Shown: one piece after another, positions 44,530 to 55,310 of the stretch
How positions within the stretch are numbered: position 1 is the first letter of the stretch
Layout: each line of letters opens with the position of its first letter
Assembly (NCBI GenBank): GCA_020796225.1
Contig: CM036756.1
Span: 64,781,644 to 64,845,643, forward strand
Length of the DNA: 64,000 bases
Source of the DNA: Arion vulgaris
Taxonomy: Eukaryota > Mollusca > Gastropoda > Stylommatophora > Arionidae
Reading direction: 5' to 3'
Notes under the pieces: generated by a model
The model's database searches: none
Told to the model about the DNA's origin: nothing
Seen by the model: the letters and a program-made list of their open reading frames with translations, nothing else
Position numbers and translations under genes: made by a program

Positions 44530-45240
44530 AACGATGACAGCAGTTTCACTTTTGTAACCACTCTAGAGTGAGATGATGACAGCAGTTTAATTTATGTGTT
44601 GTAACCACTCTAGAGTAAGATAATGACAACAGCTTCACTTATGTGTTGTAACCACTCTAGAGTAAGATAATGACAACAGCTTCACTTATGTGTTGTAACC
44701 ACTCTAGAGTAAGATAATGACAACAGCTTCACTTATGTGTTGTAACCACTCTAGAGTAAGATAATGACAACAGCTTCACTTATGTGTTGTAACCACTCTA
44801 GAGTAAGATAATGACAACAGCTTCACTTATGTGTTGTAACCACTCTAGAGTAAGATAATGACAACAGCTTCACTTATGTGTTGTAACCACTCTAGAGTAA
44901 GATAATGACAACAGCTTCACTTATGTGTTGTAACCACTCTAGAGTAAGATAATGACAACAGCTTCACTTATGTGTTGTAACCACTCTAGAGTAAGATAAT
45001 GACAACAGCTTCACTTATGTGTTGTAACCACTCTAGAGTAAGATAATGACAACAGCTTCACTTATGTGTTGTAACCACTCTAGAGTAAGATAATGACAAC
45101 AGCTTCACTTATGTGTTGTAACCACTCTAGAGTAAGATAATGACAACAGCTTCACTTATGTGTTGTAACCACTCTAGAGTAAGATAATGACAACAGCTTC
45201 ACTTATGTGTTGTAACCACTCTAGAGTAAGATGACATGAC
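44530..45240 (+). repeat. 47-bp minisatellite, about 14-15 copies
   Basis: Monomer: AGTAAGATAATGACAACAGC, then TTCACTTATGTGTTGTAACC, then ACTCTAG. The inner copies are identical, and only the outermost ones (44530-44620, 45225-45240) vary. Each contains the palindrome CTCTAGAG at the monomer junction. Confidence 0.95.
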
Positions 45241-45536
45241 AACAGTTTTCCTAGCATACATGTCAATGTAACCACAGTCTTATTTCAGTACAACATTTAT
45301 AATTAGTATAATTCTTCTTTTTTTTTAAAGATTAACAACTCCCCAAAATTGTTGGGCACAAAAATTTGAAATATAAATAGTTGAAAAGTTATTTGCTCCA
45401 TAGCTCCTTAATTACAATTTCCTATAACTGTACTACTGATGGCTCATATATATTTATTTGGAGGTGGGGTTGTTGTTAAATCATAAACATCATCTTTCCT
45501 TCTGGATTAATGTCACTAAATTCATATGTTCAATTT

Positions 45537-45822
45537 TGCCTGTGTGGTGCAGGGGCCCGCCAAGGAAGCAAAAATAGTAACACTGTGACCTACAAGGCAT
45601 GTCGTAAGAGGTGACTTAACACTGTGACCTACAAGGCATGTCGTAAGAGGTGACTGAGGTAGGGGACTAGAAAAGATACCCCAGTAAATAAAAAGCGTAG
45701 TAGAAATTGGATGTGCTGGCCTACTTGTAGGCGCATAACTGGCACAATGTAGAAATCGCTCTTAGGCTTAGATCACACAGAGAGGTTAACATGTGGTCAA
45801 TATGGAGCGTTCGAAGAAGATA
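45537..45822 (+). mobile_element. SINE family C with internal core duplication
   Basis: Family C order (CCTGTGTGGTGCAGGGGCC to CTTAGATCACA), but the core AACACTGTGACCTACAAGGC...GTCGTAAGAGG occurs twice, with a period of about 39 bases (45579 and 45618). Confidence 0.75.
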
Positions 45823-46065
45823 TTTCAATTTAGCTACCAAATTAAAGTATTGAAATTTTATTGAAACATACCCATAACTATAGGCTGATGTTTGAGCAGA
45901 GGTTATCTTCAATATATAATGCACAAGGAAGACATATGATTATAAAATATAAGGTTAATGGATTGACTTCAACAAATTATAGTTCTGTATAAACATTTCA
46001 ATATATCAATGCAGAAACAAAATGATAGTTTATAAGCAGAAATATATATATATATATATATATAT

Positions 46066-46313
46066 GAAATGAAAATCATGATATATCCTTTACAAGACGT
46101 AGCCATCAACCACAGTAAATGAGTTGTCCATTTTCTAGGCACAACTTATATGTTCAGTAGTTTGCCATTGCTTTCTGAACTGTGAGGTCTATTTTTACCT
46201 TTCGTTAAAATTTCACAGAAACGAATTTGCTTCCAAACTTGCCACAGCGGAGTTTGAACCAGGTAATCTTGGGTTGTGATCACTACCGCTTAAGTTACAG
46301 ACTTGCACAGTCT
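46066..46313 (-). mobile_element. SINE family A, minus strand, in a (TA)n site
   Basis: Complete family order from TGAAATGAAAATCATG to the head at the right (AAGTCTGTAACTTAAGCG type). Both sides are TATATATA, so the target duplication cannot be measured. Confidence 0.72.
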
Positions 46314-46429
46314 GTATATATATAAAAAAAACCTGTGTGGTTTCACGGGTAACGAAGAATAGAATCACTGTCTCCTCTCAGCGCATCTTGTAAAAGGCAA
46401 CTTAGAGGGGTTTGTAGAAAGCCAGTGAC

Positions 46430-46755
46430 TTCATATTGTAAAGAAAGCAAATAGAAAACATCTACCAACTGGTCTGGAAGACATAAATAGATACAAAATA
46501 GATAGGAGGATTAGACATGTACTGAGGATGAGGAAAGATGGGCAGTCAAGACTTGCATTGCAGTGGACATCGAGGGACAGTGGAAAAATGGAGACTTAGA
46601 AGCACATTGAGAAGACATTTTGAAAAGCAGAGCTTAAAGACATACATATAATGAGGTTTGAAGTAGAAAGAAAGGCACAAGATCGAATTGAGTGGACATT
46701 GTTTGTCTCTGTCTTATGTTCCTTGGGAACGACAAAGACTGATGATGATGGTATT
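46430..46755 (+). pseudogene. RTE-type LINE C-terminus relic
   Basis: Contains HVLRMRKDGQSRLALQWTSR-like segments, RFEVERKAQDRIEW and LCSLGTTKTDDDD. The frame is broken. It matches 23130-23500 and 40060-40360. Confidence 0.6.
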
Positions 46756-46907
46756 TATACAAACGTCATAGATATCTAAACTATCAAGGAGAAAGATCAC
46801 AATGAAAGAGATTCTTATGTAAAGTTGTTAATGTTACAATAAGTGAACCGGTAAACAGATAGGAAGTTGTTGTGAACAAGTATTTTCTGTATCTATATAT
46901 ATATAGT

Positions 46908-47152
46908 GAGCGTCTGTAGCTCAAGCGGTAGTGAGCTCGATCACGAACCCAAGCGTACCTGGTTCAAACCCCACGGTGGGCAAGTTTGAAAGCAAATTCG
47001 TTTCCGTGGATTTTTACAAAAGGTAAAAATAGACCTCACCGTTCAGAAAGCAATGGCAAACTACTGAAGGTATAAGTGGTGCCTAGAAAATCAACGACTC
47101 GTTTACTGTGGTTGATGGCTACGTCTTTAGGATATGCCACGATTTTCATTTC
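46908..47152 (+). mobile_element. SINE family A, best-preserved copy
   Basis: Head GAGCGTCTGTAGCTCAAGCG (box A), CTGGTTCAAACCCCACGGTG (box B), body AATAGACCTCACCGTTCAG and end GCCACGATTTTCATTTCAT. Flanked by TATATATA. Opposite orientation to the copy at 46066. Confidence 0.8.
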
Positions 47153-47389
47153 ATATATATACAGACTCAAACATTACCTTGTTATAGTTTATCTAAATAT
47201 AAAGCAATGTACATGTACGAACATGTGCCAGGGTTTTTCAAATTATGCATCATGGGGTTTTGTTGCAAACATTTGGCAAAATGTGAATAGTGTGTCATCG
47301 TAATGAACTATGTTCGTTCTTGTGACAGCTAGCAGAAGTAGTGACTGCTACTAAATGTATAAGAATATTCTATTCTATAGAAATCATTA

Positions 47390-47660
47390 CCAAATTCACA
47401 CCAAAAGTGAATGTTGAATAAATAGTTTTTTGGGTTACAGTTGCATAGCCTTTTCAGATCTTAGGGCATAAAATGCCTGTTACTTTACATTTCTAGGCCA
47501 AAGTGTGTAGGAGGACCAATTCATTTTCTCACATGTAGGATGTTAAGTATGGGACTGAGCCCACAATCTTCTTGTGTCTGATTCGAAAAGTGGGCGCTCT
47601 TTGCATTACGCTAATCCGTACACAAATGTTGAAAAGAGAATGTAAATTGCTATTTCTAAA
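47390..47660 (-). repeat. Possible tRNA-like SINE relic
   Basis: On the minus strand 47620-47540 shows GGATTAGCGTAATGCAAAG and GGGCTCAGTCCC, reminiscent of degenerate A and B boxes. No second copy in the window. Weak. Confidence 0.25.
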
Positions 47661-47943
47661 CAATAATTAAGAAAAACGTATGCTCCCATTTCCCATTGAA
47701 AGTATAACATAATCAATTAACAAAGACACATTTTGTTTCATTAACTAATTTTGAAGAAAAAAAATATCAATTTAACTAGTCTTCAGAATTTTAGTCAATT
47801 TTTCTCAAACTTTACTCAAACATTTTACTCAAACAAATTATCATATAAAGACAGTCATTTACATGACTTTCTGGGCCGGCCTAAGTAAAAGTAAATCCAT
47901 GACAAAATACACACAAATAGGAGAAATTTAGTTTCATTATTAA

Positions 47944-48254
47944 CTCTTTCCACGCCCATTTATTTCCTCAATTTTTAAGCAGTTCATTCAAGGAAAGTAA
48001 AAAAAAAAAAAAATTTTAAATTACGATCCCAACTACTCGTCAATAAATAAACATATATATATTATTATATACTAAATTGAAGAAAACTGACAACCTAATA
48101 GAATAACAAGGTTAAAAAATACTATAAGTAAAATAGTAGAAGTAAAACTAGAAAGACTTCTTATAAGGAAGCAACTCTATGGCGCAGTGTGCGGCTTAAA
48201 GCGTGCAACGGACTTCCGCCGTGGCGCAGTGTGCGGCTTAAAGCGTGGAAAGAG
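47944..48254 (+). mobile_element. TTAA-flanked MITE, family 2, complete
   Basis: TTAA at 47940-47943 and 48255-48258; ends CTCTTTCCACGC / GCGTGGAAAGAG. It differs from 17334-17641 by only a few bases, so both copies are young. Confidence 0.85.
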
Positions 48255-48299
48255 TTAAACTTTTTTTGATGTAGGAGAGATGCATGAATTTATTTCAAG

Positions 48300-48790
48300 G
48301 GAGTCATGGAACTACAAAGTTTGAAAACCGCTGATATATACAATGAGAGTTTGCACAGTAAAGAGGTTAGTGTGTATGATTAAGACACTAAACATGAACG
48401 GTTTCAATCCTGGTACAGTCAATCAACTAAGCAAAGCTAAACAAGAAACCTTGCGTGTGCAGTGACAACAAATCTAGTTTTTCACTTAATGAAGCATAGA
48501 CTAGTGTCCACAGCTATGTACATCTCCCAGTAATGAATGTGTTACAATAATTCTCATTAAAACATATTAACATAGTAAAATACAAATAACTTACTGTAGT
48601 TATATCATCAACAAATAAACAGTGTACAAGTATGAAGAGCTTCGAAAAAACAAATTGACAAACACAGGATTCGAACCACTTACCCTTATTTCTTACGACA
48701 CCCACTGCCTAGCCTAGCAATATGAGTGTCCTTATGAACATAACCAGCGGGCCGTAGTTATATCACAAGAAACAAGACTAAAAACAAATT
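48300..48790. other. Spacer with two weak tRNA-like boxes
   Basis: GGTTTCAATCCTGG at 48400 and, on the minus strand, GTGGTTCGAATCCTGTG near 48675 look like pol III B boxes of SINE relics. Neither has a foldable tRNA around it. Otherwise nothing recognised. Confidence 0.3.
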
Positions 48791-48814
48791 AATAAACTAT
48801 TATACTTTCTAGTT

Positions 48815-49216
48815 TTAAAACTGCATAAGATCAACTTGACTGTTTCTTGAAAGTAATTTATTACATTGCTGAGAATTACTAAAAGGTGTGAATATAAACT
48901 CATCAACTTCTGCTATATCACCAGAGTTCATGTCTCGCAAATCAATGTTCTCATTTATGAAGTCATGTGAGTACTTAGACCAATCAAATGATTGAGGTTC
49001 AAGGTTGAGTTCATGAAATATAGCATTAGCTTGCACTTTAGCATGCAGGACTGGATGAAGTTTGAAGGGTACATCACTTAATGGTGATATCTGGTTTCCA
49101 GTGGATATGAGATCCTCAGACTGGAGTGGCGCAAGCTCAACTCTAGAAAACAAGATGGATCCAGAAGTATCTCCTCCATTGTTAACATTCCTGTATGATG
49201 GTAGCTCATTTGGCAC
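48815..49216 (-). CDS. UMAD1: UMAD1-like coding exon 2: UMA domain
   Basis: 133 codons plus TAA from acceptor acttatag. Encodes VPNELPSYRNVNNGG, the UMA domain and an acidic tail ending NSQVDLMQF. No AATAAA close downstream on the minus strand. Confidence 0.85.
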   Translation of the reverse strand: MPNELPSYRNVNNGGDTSGSILFSRVELAPLQSEDLISTGNQISPLSDVPFKLHPVLHAKVQANAIFHELNLEPQSFDWSKYSHDFINENIDLRDMNSGDIAEVDEFIFTPFSNSQQCNKLLSRNSQVDLMQF

Positions 49217-52103
49217 CTATAAGTAAATAAAAAAACACACAATGTATTGTCCAAATATTTTGTTCAAGAGGAAATTTTAAATAAATATAACTTTAGTTTC
49301 AAAGTAATTTTAAGTAACTCATTTTGTTATGATATGGTCTTTCCCTAACAGGTTAAAACAAATTATTAGCAAATAAATAATTCTAAAGAACTAAGTGCAA
49401 ATGCATGCATTCTGAGTGATTCATCGAGTATGATCAGAAAGATGGAGACTAGTTCGGTGAGCAGGACTGAATTACTACAAGCGACAACAATTTTCAGAAT
49501 TACACTCATCTTCATTCTGAGGCCCGTAGTTGTTGATGGCAATGAGAGAGCAGACAGGCTGGCTCTGCCACTATATCAGGGTGTCAGCCAATGGATAAAA
49601 TTGACATTCTGAACGACATCATAGAGGTGGCAGCAAAGAAGATTTTCATTAAAATTAATCCACATCCACTACTAGATTGCAGGAGCGTGGATTAAAGATT
49701 TGAGTGACCAGAAAAGAACAGCACAACAGGTATACAAGCAGGCTCATCAATCAACATCGAACTGGTATGGTTAACCGCTGGAAGCTGTTGGAAATACTGT
49801 GAAGGAGATCAGAGCACCTATGGACATGTCTGAAGTGCAATGAAGATATTCCAAACTGAAGTGCAAATGAAAATAATGCTTGTTATCTCCATTTTCATAT
49901 ACGAGTATATAATGAAAGACTACCAAATGTCATATCTGAACTACCAGATATCAGTTATAAGAGAACTATCATCATAGCACTCTGAACATGTCCATAGGTG
50001 CTCCGATCTCCACCTCAGTAAATCCAGCAGTGTCCAGCGGCCCAGCACACCAGTTCGATATTGATTAATCAATCTCTTTGCATATTTAGTATGTCGTTCT
50101 TTTCGGGCTGCACCAATATTGACACCCATCTCTCTCAATCTGGTTAGTGAGTGAGATTCACAGCCCTGAAATTCCTCTGTCCGGAAAGACTCTCTCAATG
50201 CGTGAAGAATGTCATTTCGATCCATGGCAGCTCCTCTGATATTGTAGCCAAGACAGCCAATCATTCAGCTCGCTCATTACCCCTAACTCCTGCGTGCCCA
50301 GGGACAAAAATGAAGGTTATTTCTCTCTCTCGCGATCACCCGACTGATGTACCAGATTTTCTCATAAATTCTGTGGAAATCTGATTCATGCAGCCTTTGT
50401 ATGGATGGGTTTCGTCACATCTTCAGCACCATTTGGAGCACTGGTATTTATCCTTCGCGATGTGTCCGGTTTTAGTCAGCGTTTGCCTGTGTGGTGCCGG
50501 GGCCGCAAGGGAAGCAATGAATAGTACCACTGCAACCTACAATGCATGTCGTAAGAGGCAGCTGATGTAGGCCATAGGGATGCTACCCTAGTAAATAAAA
50601 AGCAGCGCAAAAATTGGATGTGCTGGCCTACTTGTAGGTGCATAACTGGCCCAATATACAATCGCTCTTAGGCTCAGATCACATACAAATCACACCGCGT
50701 GGTTAACGAGTGATCGATATGGGCGTTCAAGAAGGCCCTACCCATGGCCATCTTTTCCAGATCTCTCCACTCTCTTCCCATTTTCTTGCATTTCGTCTCC
50801 AACTCCCACCTTCAGGTGTTCCTGGGTCTTCCCTTACCTCTATTACCCTGGGGATTCCATCGGAAGGCCCGTCTCGTGATTCTGTCAGGGTTGTCTCCTA
50901 AGTGTGTATCCAATCCATCATCACTTCTGCCCCTTATCTCTTGTTCCACCTGCCGTTGTCCTGCTCTATCCCACAGTTTCCTGTTTGTAGTCCTGTCATA
51001 CCATGAGAGATGGAGTATCCTGTGTAGGCATCTATTGATGAATGTCTGCAACTTGTTGGTGCTCCCCTTAGTTGTTCTCCATGTCTTCGCTTCATAACAG
51101 AAGAACAACCTTGACATTTGAGTTAAACTTCATTATCTTAGTTTTATTCCTGATCATTCTTGAGCTCCATATGTTCTGCAGAATGGCAAATGCTGATCTT
51201 GCCATAAAAAGTTAATACTGTTCTTTTATATTTTGAAAAAAATTGGTAATGTTTTAGGTCAGTCATTTTCTGTTAGCATTTATTGAGAAAGTTTAATAAG
51301 AAAAGTGTCCAGACTCCAATAAATGAAGACCTAATCAAGCAAAACTCATATACTTCCCAAGCAATAGTAATATTCCCAAGCAATAGTAATATTCCCAAGC
51401 AATAGTAATATTCCCAAGCAATAGTAATATTCCCAAGCAATAGTAATATTCCAGCAATAGTAATATTCCCAACAAATTTGTTAATGAGATGGTATGATAG
51501 AATTACAAACACAGACCTGTGGATAAGAACTGGACAGGAACCCATGATGACCCAGGTCAAGAGGAGTAAATGGCGATAGGTCGGGCATACCAAATGGTAG
51601 ACACAGTCGAATGTTACTAGACAAGCACTTGAGTGGAACCAGGAAGGAAAATTAAAAAGAGGATGCCCTAAACAGACCTGGTGACGAAGTTTTCTTGAGG
51701 AACTGAAGAGTGCTGAACTGTCCTGGGAGATCATAAAGAGGACAGCCAGAGACTGAGAAGAATGGTGACCAACTGTTGAGGCCCTATGCTTCACGAGGAG
51801 CGGAGAGGAAAAAGTCAAGTCAGTAAGTCATTTTATGTTAAGGTACATAACAATTACTATGATTAATTTACTTACCAGTTCATATGTTGGTATACTGTCA
51901 TAGTTTAACTCAGATGGAAATTCTGCATTTTGTTCATTTCTTGCTATACCAATCAGCAAGTATCCATCATTCTCGTCTTGATTTTGGGAATTTGAGAATT
52001 CATTAACTGTGGTATTTTTAGCTTCTTCAGCATTTTTCTCACTAGGGAGAACGATGGACCCCACCTGTTGTTTCAGTTTTGTAAAGAAGTTGTACACACT
52101 CAT
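48815..52103 (-). CDS. UMAD1: UBAP1-MVB12-associated (UMA) domain protein, UMAD1-like
   Basis: Two coding exons on the minus strand (52103-51876 and 49216-48815, phase 0) give 209 residues. The start MSVYNFFTKLKQQ resembles the MFHFFRK start of vertebrate UMAD1; DGYLLIG near residue 47 matches a DGFVLLG motif. The UMA domain is LSDVPFKLHPVLHAKVQ to YSHDFINENIDL, about residues 122-170 (pattern VPFxLxPxL...YDFxxE). UMA domains bind ESCRT-I at endosomes (UBAP1, MVB12). The protein is longer than the vertebrate one (about 137) because of Ser/Asn-rich linkers and a tail. An in-frame TAA 24 bases upstream fixes the start. The 2.7-kb intron is full of LINE and SINE pieces. Confidence 0.85.
49390..49900 (+). 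pseudogene. LINE family 2 RNase H and C-terminus relic
   Basis: ATGCATGCATTCTGAGTGA...(DSSSM), VVVDGNERADRLA (RNase H end, xGNExAD), then degenerate linker to GAGCACCTATGGACATGTC. In UMAD1-like intron, opposite to that gene's strand. Confidence 0.65.
49930..50450 (-). pseudogene. LINE family 2 C-terminus, minus strand, near-intact frame
   Basis: Frame 50264-49941 (107 codons): MDRNDILHALRESFRTEEFQ, LTRLREMGVNIGAARKERH, KRLINQYRTGVLGRWTLLDL, RSEHLWTCSECYDDSSLI. This is the clearest view of the family 2 end. It is inverted relative to 49390-49900. Confidence 0.75.
50487..50735 (+). mobile_element. SINE family C
   Basis: CCTGTGTGGTGCCGGGGCC, CATGTCGTAAGAGGCAGCTG, CTACTTGTAGGTGCATAAC, CTTAGGCTCAGATCACA in order. 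Best copy of family C. Confidence 0.8.
50740..51180 (-). pseudogene. RTE-type LINE C-terminus, minus strand
   Basis: Frame 51117-50812: FFCYEAKTWRTTKGSTNKLQ, RILHLSWYDRTTNRKLWDR, GDNPDRITRRAFRWNPQGN and RGKGRPRNT. Standard RTE tail, with stops beyond. Confidence 0.75.
51356..51472 (+). repeat. 19-bp tandem repeat
   Basis: CCCAAGCAATAGTAATATT repeated about six times; the last unit is shortened. In UMAD1-like intron. Confidence 0.9.
51490..51820 (+). pseudogene. RTE-type LINE C-terminus relic
   Basis: Plus-strand remnants of WYD-type linker, GTHDDPGQEE, T.T.VEPGRK.KK.MP.TDL, MVTNC and the GCTTCACGAGGAGCGGAGAGG end. Related to 36220 and, inverted, 59185. Confidence 0.6.
51876..52103 (-). CDS. 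UMAD1: UMAD1-like coding exon 1
   Basis: 76 codons from ATG 52103 to the donor CTG|gtaagt. The 5' side continues to an acceptor (tgttttag) at 52143, so the exon carries 39 bases before the ATG, with an in-frame stop. The first ATG in the exon, AAAATGCC at 52110-52108, lies in another frame. Confidence 0.85.
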
Positions 52104-52636
52104 GGCATTTTGATGAAAATCTCCTGGTTATAACCAATAAATCTAAAACAAAGAAATAAAGCAGTGAATTCTGTGCCAAAAAAGATGTGCTATTGCAGTC
52201 TAACAATACCAAAAGACATCGTCATTTACATATATCTTTATAACGTAGAGCGATGCAACTGTTTGGTTATATGCTGTGAATGAAATAATTCACTTTCATG
52301 TCTTTTGTGCTGCAAGATATCTATCTTAAAAAAGTAATATTAACCCTTTCACTCCATAATAATTTTTTTTTAACCTCTGGACAGACTTATATTACAATAT
52401 ATAAGGAATTAGCAGTATACAGGCGTTGGCATCTCAAAGATTACAGTGAGCCACTATATCAGCTCAGGGGAGTGAAGAGGTTAATATATTCATGATTCAT
52501 CTAGTGGTATATACCTTACTTTATATACATTTTTTCTTCGTTCATCTGCTAAGAGTTCATAGGTAGTCGTGGCACCTGCCTCTGACTGATTGTTTCGTGA
52601 AAACTTGCTTTCCTTATCGCTAATGTCCCTTGCCAT
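52099..52636 (-). CDS. Upstream reading frame overlapping the UMAD1 start (candidate)
   Basis: An exon on the minus strand has ATG at 52636 (MARDISDKESKFSRNN, then TTTYELLADERRKN) with two possible donors, AAA|gtaagg (52520) and AAG|gtatat (52515). Joined from 52515 to the acceptor at 52142, the frame continues RFIGYNQEIFIKMP and stops at TGA 52101-52099, overlapping the UMAD1 ATG (ATGA). With the other donor it stops after YKIYWL. The product would be a basic 54-residue peptide of unknown function. A non-coding 5' UTR exon is the alternative. A diverged copy of the exon is at 62752. Confidence 0.4.
52344..52480 (+). mobile_element. TTAA-flanked MITE, family 1
   Basis: TTAA at 52340-52343 and 52481-52484. 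Ends CCCTTTCACTCC and GGGGAGTGAAGAGG are imperfect inverted repeats. The inner CACTATATCAGCTC resembles the 58733 copy. Confidence 0.7.
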
Positions 52637-52998
52637 TCAGGCAAGCTTTACTCCAACCTCAAAGATACATGTAATTTAAATCTCCAGTTAAAGGATTAGA
52701 GTCTCCTGTAGTCCAACCATGTACTGTGTATACAGCAAGCATTTTTGGCAAAAGCTGACCTTGCACGCCAAAATTTACATAGAGCACGGTAACTAGCGAA
52801 GAGTGTTATAAATTTCGTTATCGGAGACTTTAACATATTTATATAATATTGAAATTAACCACAACTAAAATTAATCACAAAATGTGTACAAAATTCTCAA
52901 GGGAAGATAAAATTGAGATGTCTGAAGACAACTATCTTTGTGCCTTCATTTGGAACCATCAGGGTTCAGACTTATGCTGATATTAGGTTTAGTCAACA

Positions 52999-53258
52999 GA
53001 TCTGCCCGTGTGTTGCCGGACTCGCAAGGGAAGCAAAGAATAGTACCACTGCAACCTACAAGCCATATCATAAGAGACGATTGATGTAGGACCTAGGGAA
53101 GCTACCCTAGTGAATAAAAAGCATCACATAAATTGGATGTGTTGGTCTACTTGTAGACATATAACTGGTACAACGAATAATTGCTCTTAGGCTCAGATCA
53201 CATACAAATCACACAAGTGGTTACCAAGTGGTCCAAATGGAGTGTTCAAAGAAAAAGG
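52999..53258 (+). mobile_element. SINE family C
   Basis: TAGTACCACTGCAACCTACA, GCCATATCATAAGAGACGAT (core, mutated), CTACTTGTAGACATATAAC, CTTAGGCTCAGATCACAT. Confidence 0.72.
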
Positions 53259-53259
53259 T

Positions 53260-53920
53260 TCTAACACAATTTTGAAAACAAAGTTGTGTCATGACCCTTA
53301 ATTATCAAATAGATTTTATGTATGATTTTGATGCACTTCCACACAGTAAGCTACTTCATTATTTCAAAATCACTATCAATAATCAAAGAATTTAATGTAT
53401 TTTGATTTTGGTGTTAAAATGAGTAAATTATATTCTTTATTACTCAACTGTACACAAACTAAACTTACAATAATTGCACCTAAAAGTAACTGAATTAATA
53501 ATATAATTAGCCTTAGGCGACGGAACAACTATTAAAACTGCACTATATTTTTTAATTGGACTTAAAATGACTTCATATGCATATAAAACGATATATTTGC
53601 TTTGAAAGCACACAAAATACTAATAGAGTCTGCTGTGTAGTTGAGTACAATAGAGTTTAAGTGTACTGTAAATTAAGTAGAGTTTTAAAGTGCACTAGGG
53701 CCATAAAATAATACTTAATGATACTTTAACTTAGATCTACAAATGATTCGTTACCATTCTAGTAATTACATCATAATGAATAATCATAATGAAGTTCATT
53801 GAATGAAATGAATGATCGAACCATTTCAATTTCATTACGATATTCAAGCACAGGAATCAAAGGTACATTCATTACGGTTATTGTTTAAAGAATTTAATAC
53901 ATTTCTGGCCCAATATATTT
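53260..53920. other. Intergenic sequence without recognisable feature
   Basis: AT-rich; nothing recognised. Confidence 0.4.
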
Positions 53921-53924
53921 TTAC

Positions 53925-54015
53925 TATTGGTAATTGGTTACTAAACTAACGTAATTGCACTCCGGGCAGACCCATAGGCGCTCAGTCTCAGGTCTGACCA
54001 GTCTCCTCCAACAGA
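53925..54015 (-). pseudogene. LINE family 2 C-terminal end, minus strand
   Basis: Matches 3105-3205: TTGGTTACTAAACTAACGT, CAGACCCATAGGCGCTCAG, CTCCTCCAACAGATATC. Reads EH/RLWVC on the minus strand. Confidence 0.55.
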
Positions 54016-54019
54016 TATC

Positions 54020-54489
54020 GAACAGCATTATATTTTAAAAAATTATTATAATATAATAAATTTAATGTTTTATATATCATAATAAAATATAATGTAAATA
54101 TAATAATAGTAAAGCCACACCAATCTGTCTTGTTTTATAATAATTACATCACTCGTCACTGAATCCGTTACTAATCAAATGTCCATTTGAAGTTTAACAA
54201 CTACGTATTAAAATAGTTACGTTATCTCATGTACACCCGACGCACGTAAACTGTTACGTAACTAGAGCTCTTTCACTCAAAGAGATAATTTCCTATGATG
54301 ACTAATTGTTAGATTTTGGTACATGAGTCCATGACTAATCACTTTTCCGATATCAGTTGAATTCTCCGAAAGGAGCTAATTCTTATTTGTTGGCCTACCC
54401 GCTCTGATATAACCAAAATAAGGTTCGTTCTTAGGTTGAAAGGCCTGCATCTGCTTAAAGAGACTTTAATTCCTATGTAACAAACAAAC
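54020..54489. other. Intergenic sequence without recognisable feature
   Basis: AT-rich; nothing recognised. Confidence 0.4.
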
Positions 54490-55310
54490 CAGTCATCAGT
54501 GATATGAGGATTATCATCATAGCACTCCAGACGTGTCCACCCGTTCCCAGCTTCAACAAATCCAGCAGCGTCCAGAGGCCCAACACGCCAGTTCGATGTT
54601 GATTAATCAATTTTTTTTTCTCGCATTTTTGGTATGTCGTTCTTTTCAGGCTGTACCACTACCGATACAAATCTCTCAATCTGGTCAACGACTGGGATTC
54701 ACAACCCTGAAACTCCTTTATTCAGAAAGACTTAGTTCAGAAAGAAGGTCGTTTCAACCCATTGCAATCGTTTCAGTCCGTTCCTCTATATCGTTGCCAT
54801 GCCATCCAATCTATCACATAATTCATTACCCCCCGATTCCTGTGTGCTTATGGACGAAAATTAAGGTGATTTATCTGATTCATGTCTATACCAGTACCCC
54901 ATCTAGTTTCCTCTCACCTTTCCTGTTTCGACTTTACGAATCGCAGGCCCTACTCATTGAGTCACTAGGTATGAAAACACGAGTAGTTATAACATGCCAA
55001 CCACGTCACCGCATTTTTAACCGCCCGTACCTCCATTGTTAAACTACTTTTGGTTGTCGCGCGGGCCCCACTGGCTTCTCTTATTATTTTTCCTCTTGTA
55101 CTTGCTGAACAATTCTACGCACGTCGTTGTTTTCGAATGACGTAACCATCGGTGTATATAACCACATTTGTTTCATTGACGCTGTCAATCAAGAGTGCCT
55201 CAACCTTCACGTTATTTAGCAATGGATTATTTTGTTCCCAGTTTTTCCTTAATGGATAGAATAAAGATGAAAGAAGTCTGAAATTAAGGTGACACCGCAA
55301 TCCATTCTTT
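54490..55310 (-). pseudogene. LINE family 2 RNase H and C-terminus, minus strand
   Basis: Minus-strand frame 55300-55115 ends ETNVVIYTDGYVIRKQRRA (RNase H start). To the left follow TTSSLT-like, NELC..IGWHGND and SLTRLRD-like segments, then GTTGGGCCTCTGGACGCTG. It spans the same parts as 22000-22690. Confidence 0.65.

Noticed and set aside
44530..45240. CRISPR array
   Set aside because: Period of 47 bases without unique spacers; a plain minisatellite in a eukaryotic genome.
46908..46990. tRNA gene
   Set aside because: Has A and B boxes, but no closed acceptor stem, and the same head occurs in seven copies with a common body: a SINE.
50744..51097. 117-codon plus-strand frame
   Set aside because: Antisense to an RTE tail with recognisable motifs on the minus strand.
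54533..55042. 169-codon plus-strand frame
   Set aside because: Long but antisense to a family 2 LINE relic; no domain and an irregular composition.
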